Below, one piece after another: positions 54,601 to 58,633 of a stretch of 58,633 nt of DNA. Source of the stretch: Chloroflexota bacterium (GTDB lineage: Bacteria > Chloroflexota > Anaerolineae > Aggregatilineales > UBA2796). The stretch covers positions 1 to 58,633 of the forward strand of contig JAJPHV010000047.1 of NCBI GenBank assembly GCA_021325095.1. Direction: 5' to 3'. How positions within the stretch are numbered: the stretch's first letter is position 1; every line of letters begins with the position of its first letter. Made by a program: the position numbers and the translations under genes. The notes beneath the pieces were generated by a model. The model saw only the letters and a program-made list of their open reading frames with translations. It was not told the origin of the DNA and made no database searches.

Positions 54601-57537
54601 ATGTCAAGAAAACACGTGCTCCTGTTTTTCCTGCTGATCTGGATTGGCGTCGGCACCGCGCTCGAAAGGATGCCAACCAGCGCCCAACCACAAACCCAAC
54701 AAGACTGCCCTGGCGCGCCGCCCTCCCGTCTGACAGTGGGCGGCTCCGGGCAGGTTACGATCACGCCCCCCGGCCAGGTTGCGATCCCGGTGCGCGTGCG
54801 CAGTGCGGCGGGCCGAAGTGGCAAGATCATCGGCCAGATCACCGACGGCACAACCTTCACGGTGGAGGAAGGCCCGGTCTGTAAGGACAATTACGCCTGG
54901 TGGCGCATCACTACCGACGGAATCGAGGGCTGGGTGGCTGAGGGCGATTCGAGCGGCTATTTCGTCGAGCCACTTGAGGCCGGTGGTCAGAACGATAATC
55001 CGCAGCCAACCCCAACCGGCGCGGTGACGCCGCTGCCAACACTGCCGCCCATCGAAGGTGGCGAGGGAGCCAGCCTGCACTTCGCGGCGTTCAACCCCGG
55101 CAAGATCGACGTGTCGGGCAACTTGCAGCCCTACCAGATCGCGCCGGACTTCAATAATCTGGTGGTAGCGGCGGCGCTGAACGCCGACCAGTTGGATTTC
55201 GTGCAGCGCAATGGATTCGTGGTCAGCCCCGGCAACGAGTTGGAGTTCTACACCGTTTACGAGAAGGCACGCTACAACTACCAACCGCTGTTCATCACCA
55301 CCGACTCGCTGCTGCACAGCTTTCATCTGGTTTTCGACAAGGTGCTACGCACGGCGGAATCCGAATACTTCATTCCACTGCTCAAGGACATGAACAAGAG
55401 CGTGCTGGCCCAGGCCGACAAGAATTACCAGGCGCTCAAGAACACCGATTGGGCCGACGCCGCGAAGCGCACTGTCGCCTACGTCAGTGTTGCCTCAAAG
55501 CTGGTCGATCCGGCGGCAAAAATCCCCTCCTACGTCAACGACGTGGTCAACCAGGAAGTCGCCAACGTCAATAACGCGGCGGGCGTCGGGCCGAGCGTCA
55601 TCTTCCCCGAACTGGAGAACGGCGAGGACTTCACGCAGTACATCCCGCGTGGGCACTACACCAAGAGCGATGAACTCAAGGCGTATTTTCGGGCCATGAT
55701 GTACTACGGGCGTATGACCTTCCGTCTGAGCAAACCCGAAGAAACGAAATCAGCGCTGGTGCTTTCATTGTCACTGCGGGACTCGAACGTGCGCGGCAAG
55801 CGCGGCGTGGACGCCTGGGCAGACCTGTATGAGCCGACGGTGTTCTTCGTTGGCAGGTCGGACGATCTGTCGATTCCGCAGTATCTACAGGTGATCGATC
55901 AGGTCTACGGCAGTGGCGCGAACGTACAGATCATTCAGAGCAAACCGCTCGACGCCTTCGTTAACGCTGCTAATGCCCTGCCCGCGCCCAAGATTCTGGG
56001 CGCTGTGATCCGCGACACGGACGACATCGAAAAGGAAACCAAAGGGCTGCGCTTCATGGGCCAGCGCTTTGTCTGGGATGCCTACGTGTTCCGCAACCTG
56101 ATTTACCGCAACGTCGGCACACGAGACAAACCGCGCGCGCTGCCGATGGCGCTGGACGTGTTTGCGGCGCTCGGCTCCGAGCGCGCCTCGGCCATCCTGG
56201 AAAAAGAGGGCGCGCCGTCCTTTGAAAACTACACCTCGCAGATGCAGAAGCTGCGCGGCGAACTGAGCGGCCTGAGCGAGGCGGACTGGACGGAAACGCT
56301 GTACAACTCGTGGCTGTATACGCTCAACGCGCTGGCGCAGCCTGTCCCCAGCGGCTACCCAACCTTCATGAGCAACCCGGCTTACGCGGATCGCAGTCTG
56401 TACGCGGCGCTGGGCAGCTTCGCCGAACTGAAGCACGACACGATCCTGTACGCCAAACAGGCATACGCCGAGATGGGTGGCGGCGGCGGCAAAAGCCCGC
56501 CCCCCGAACCCGTCGCGCCGCCCAACTATGTCGAGCCGCTGCCGCTCTTCTGGGCACGGTTGGCAGCGCTGGCTGAAATGACCTACGAGGGGCTGGGCCG
56601 CCGCCAACTGCTCAACCCATCCGACGCCGACACCCTCCAAAAGGTCGCGCAGTTGGCCCGCCGCTTCCAGGACGATTCGGCGAAGGAATTGAAGGGCGAA
56701 GCGCTCTCCGACGAGGAGCAGAACCGACTGCGCTTCTATGGCGGCGACCTGGAACAGATCCTGGCAGCCACAGCGGATGAATACAACAAGGACGCGCCGC
56801 CCAACGCTTTCGAGAATCAACCACAGGCTGCGGTGATCGCCGACATCGCCTCGTCGGTGGGGGCCGGGAACACAAAGGAACAGAAGGTATTGGAGATCGG
56901 CGTTGGGCGCGTGTTCGACATGTACGCCGCCGTGCCGGTCAACGGCAAGCTGTGGCTGGCGCACGGTGCAGTCTTCAGCTACTACGAGTTCGAGCACCCG
57001 CTCAATGACCGCCTGACCGACGAGAAATGGCAGCAAATGCTTGATCAGGGCAAAGCGCCCCCTGTCCCGGATTGGACGTTCAGCTTCATGTCCAAGACTA
57101 CGGTTGACTCGGAACTCTCTGCTGCCGTGCGCAATTTCCAGAACTACCTGAACGGCATACTCTGGAACGATCCGGTGGCCTCGTATGAGCAATTTCGACA
57201 GCAGTCGAGCGACAAAGTTGCCAAGTTCCTGGTGACGCAGCTTGAGCCGCTGGCGAAGGCTCACCAGTACGAAGGTCGCCAGATCATCGAGACCAGCTTC
57301 CGTTCGTTCGATATGCAGGACGCCAAAACCGCCGTCGTGACCACGCGCGAGACCTGGCGCGGCGAACTGCATAACTACGGCCCCGATGCATTCAGCGACG
57401 GCCCGAAGATCGCAGAGCGCGGCCCGTACACCATCGACGTGACCTACACGCTGACCAAAGATCAGAACGGCTTCTGGAGTGTGAGCAACGTGGTCGTAAA
57501 CGGCACGCTGCCGCCCTGGAACAAGGCGGCGTCGTGA
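54601..57537 (+). CDS. DUF3160 secreted protein with SH3-like domain
   Basis: This is a 978-residue secreted protein. A signal peptide (SRKHVLLFFLLIWIGVGTAL) is followed by an SH3b-type domain (about 50-120: 'VAIPVRVRSAAGRSGKIIGQITDGTTF' and 'NYAWWRITTDGIEGWVAEGD'). A Pro-rich linker leads to a long DUF3160 domain with 'PGNELEFYTVYEKARYNYQPLFITTDSLLHSFHLVFDKVLR' and 'YFRAMMYYGRMTFRLS'. SH3b domains bind cell-wall or envelope polymers. DUF3160 has no known function. Its stop shares bases with the ATG that may start the CapA gene. Confidence 0.88.
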   Translation: MSRKHVLLFFLLIWIGVGTALERMPTSAQPQTQQDCPGAPPSRLTVGGSGQVTITPPGQVAIPVRVRSAAGRSGKIIGQITDGTTFTVEEGPVCKDNYAWWRITTDGIEGWVAEGDSSGYFVEPLEAGGQNDNPQPTPTGAVTPLPTLPPIEGGEGASLHFAAFNPGKIDVSGNLQPYQIAPDFNNLVVAAALNADQLDFVQRNGFVVSPGNELEFYTVYEKARYNYQPLFITTDSLLHSFHLVFDKVLRTAESEYFIPLLKDMNKSVLAQADKNYQALKNTDWADAAKRTVAYVSVASKLVDPAAKIPSYVNDVVNQEVANVNNAAGVGPSVIFPELENGEDFTQYIPRGHYTKSDELKAYFRAMMYYGRMTFRLSKPEETKSALVLSLSLRDSNVRGKRGVDAWADLYEPTVFFVGRSDDLSIPQYLQVIDQVYGSGANVQIIQSKPLDAFVNAANALPAPKILGAVIRDTDDIEKETKGLRFMGQRFVWDAYVFRNLIYRNVGTRDKPRALPMALDVFAALGSERASAILEKEGAPSFENYTSQMQKLRGELSGLSEADWTETLYNSWLYTLNALAQPVPSGYPTFMSNPAYADRSLYAALGSFAELKHDTILYAKQAYAEMGGGGGKSPPPEPVAPPNYVEPLPLFWARLAALAEMTYEGLGRRQLLNPSDADTLQKVAQLARRFQDDSAKELKGEALSDEEQNRLRFYGGDLEQILAATADEYNKDAPPNAFENQPQAAVIADIASSVGAGNTKEQKVLEIGVGRVFDMYAAVPVNGKLWLAHGAVFSYYEFEHPLNDRLTDEKWQQMLDQGKAPPVPDWTFSFMSKTTVDSELSAAVRNFQNYLNGILWNDPVASYEQFRQQSSDKVAKFLVTQLEPLAKAHQYEGRQIIETSFRSFDMQDAKTAVVTTRETWRGELHNYGPDAFSDGPKIAERGPYTIDVTYTLTKDQNGFWSVSNVVVNGTLPPWNKAAS

Positions 57538-58633
57538 TGGAGCTTTGCAATTTGGCACGGATAGCCTGCGCCCGGCGCTCAAGCGTCGGGCATGCGGATT
57601 ATGGCATAAAACAACATAAGCTCAATCGCTTTCAGCCCCAGAGGGGCTTCGTAATCTCAGCCCAGTGCTTTAGCGCCGGGCTAAAGATTGGCATTATTAC
57701 ACTGTTCCTCATTATCGCAATTCTCCCGCCCGCAAGCTCTGCCCGCGCCGACACTACCGCCCCCGATCTATCCTTGTACCCAACACTGTTCAAGCGGGCT
57801 GACGCGCCCACCGCCGCCGCCGATGCCGCGCAAATCCTGATGGTGGGCGACACGTCGTTTGCACGCGGTGTCGAGGAAGCCACCAACCAGTATGGTATGG
57901 ATTACCCGCTCAACCAGGTTTCGCCCTGGCTGCAAGCTGCCGACCTGGCTGTCGGCAACTACGAGGGCGTGATCGCGCCGGACGGTGTGGGCAAGATGCG
58001 CTACGTCGGCTACCGGCTGCGTGCCCAACCGGCGGCAGCCCTGGCGCTGGCGCGGGCGGGCTTCAAGCTGCTGAACGTCGCCAACAACCACACCGTCGAT
58101 TGGGGGCCGGTCAGCCTGCAAACGACGGTGGAAACGCTGCACGCCGCCGGGTTGCAAACTGTCGGGGCGGGGCCAGATGCGGAGGCCGCCCGGCAGCCTG
58201 TGGTGATCACAGTGCGCGGCGTGCGGCTGGTGTTCCTGTCGTTCACGATGGTTCCCGACCCGCCCGACTATGACCGGGACAGGGATAATATCTGGACGCG
58301 CTCCTGGTTCGGGCCGACCTTCGCCCGCGACAAGCTGGCCGGGTACGTCAAGGCGGCGCTGCCACTGGGCGACGCCGTGATCGTGCAGTTCCATTGGGGC
58401 AACGAGTACGTGCCCTGCCCGCTGGACTGGCAGATCGACCTGGCCCGCGCGGCCATTTATGCGGGTGCGACGCTGGTTGTCGGCCATCACCCGCACATTG
58501 TCCAGCCCTTTGAGAAGTTCGGCAACGGCTTCATCGCCTACAGCCTGGGCAATTTCCTGTTCGACCAGCCGCGCACGCCTGGCCTGGGCCTGTGGATCAG
58601 GATCGACAAGAAGGGGCTGATCGACGTACACGG
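57537..58633 (+). CDS. CapA-family metallophosphatase-like protein (partial)
   Basis: This gene is open to the window end, about 365 codons. The CapA/PgsA (poly-gamma-glutamate synthesis, PGA_cap) fold shows 'ILMVGDTSFARGVEE', 'LAVGNYEGVI', 'LLNVANNHTVDWG', 'VQFHWGNEYVP', 'LVVGHHPHIVQPFEKFGNG' and 'AYSLGNFLFD'. These form a metal-binding phosphatase-like site outside the cell. A signal peptide (IGIITLFLIIAILPPASSARA) begins near 57687. The only in-frame ATG (57537, overlapping the DUF3160 stop) adds about 50 residues coded by family B repeats, so the true start is uncertain. No ribosome site was identified. Confidence 0.85.
   Translation, partial: MELCNLARIACARRSSVGHADYGIKQHKLNRFQPQRGFVISAQCFSAGLKIGIITLFLIIAILPPASSARADTTAPDLSLYPTLFKRADAPTAAADAAQILMVGDTSFARGVEEATNQYGMDYPLNQVSPWLQAADLAVGNYEGVIAPDGVGKMRYVGYRLRAQPAAALALARAGFKLLNVANNHTVDWGPVSLQTTVETLHAAGLQTVGAGPDAEAARQPVVITVRGVRLVFLSFTMVPDPPDYDRDRDNIWTRSWFGPTFARDKLAGYVKAALPLGDAVIVQFHWGNEYVPCPLDWQIDLARAAIYAGATLVVGHHPHIVQPFEKFGNGFIAYSLGNFLFDQPRTPGLGLWIRIDKKGLIDVH
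57568..57592. repeat. Dispersed palindrome, family B, inside CapA 5' coding
   Basis: CGCCCGGCGCTCAAGCGTCGGGC is a variant of the family B first module. It lies between the ATG at 57537 and the CapA signal peptide. Confidence 0.65.
57633..57686. repeat. Dispersed palindromes, family B, inside CapA 5' coding
   Basis: CAGCCCCAGAGGGGCTTCG is followed by CAGCCCAGTGCTTTAGC and GCCGGGCTAAAG. The last base of the repeat is the base before the codon opening the CapA signal peptide. Confidence 0.65.

Noticed and set aside
55885..57582. 565-residue minus-strand reading frame
   Set aside because: It is antisense to DUF3160, has no recognisable domain, and its composition is typical of a shadow.
46847..57686. 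CRISPR array
   Set aside because: Repeats are dispersed, palindromic, of several modules and not separated by regular spacers; no cas genes are present.

Overview
The window is a high-GC chromosomal segment with bacterial genes packed on both strands. No phage, plasmid, IS transposase, rRNA, tRNA or CRISPR array was seen. Several genes point to the Chloroflexota, probably an Anaerolineae-like lineage: an Agl23-type membrane glycosyltransferase fused to NHL repeats, a DUF6754 membrane cluster, a DUF3160 secreted protein, and a long Pro/Ala-rich protein carrying many 'PDWL'-type tryptophan motifs. The assignment rests on family recognition only; no search was run.

Layout. 1-4.9 kb: a small ABM-like protein, an RpoD-family sigma factor, small membrane proteins, a PadR regulator and a GNAT-like acyltransferase. 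4.9-10.8 kb: a five-gene minus-strand membrane operon of unknown function (DUF6754 plus the 1142-residue tryptophan-motif protein). 10.8-14.5 kb: a metallophosphoesterase pair, a cysteine synthase with a long regulated leader, and a ChbG/YdjC deacetylase. 14.7-18.4 kb: radA broken by one in-frame amber codon, a histidine-rich membrane protein, an alkyltransferase-like protein and thymidine kinase. 18.6-29.4 kb: two secreted/binding proteins, a methyltransferase, a GH3 hydrolase coupled to a response regulator, tilS, a GT39-like mannosyltransferase and a YceI protein. 29.6-41.1 kb: a branched-chain amino-acid cluster in the order ilvE-ilvB-ilvN-ilvC-leuA-(toxin remnant, DUF4288)-cimA-(two toxin-antitoxin-like pairs)-leuB. 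41.1-46.8 kb: a TMEM175-like channel, a receiver lacking its phospho-aspartate, TPR, S1, FHA and membrane proteins. 47-58.6 kb: Agl23-NHL, an ECF sigma/anti-sigma pair, DUF362, DUF983, DUF3160 and a CapA-family gene cut by the window edge.

The most striking observation is regulatory. Three biosynthetic genes or operons are each preceded by a short reading frame loaded with codons for the pathway's own product. Cysteine synthase has a 20-codon leader with Cys-Leu-Cys. The ilv operon has a 42-codon leader in which 15 of residues 2-22 are Ile, Val or Leu. cimA has a 15-codon leader with three consecutive Ile codons. Each is followed by mutually exclusive hairpins that end in an intrinsic terminator (cys, ilv) or at the Shine-Dalgarno of the structural gene (cimA). 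This is the architecture of ribosome-mediated attenuation. The cys and ilv leaders also have near-identical promoters (TTGACA/TTGACC, 17 bp, TACACT).

Two families of dispersed intergenic palindromes (A: CCTCTCC/GGAGAGG type; B: CCCGACGCTAAAGCATCGGG type) recur across the window. In two secreted-protein genes (20147 and 57537) a copy lies in frame at the N-terminus, just upstream of the signal peptide.
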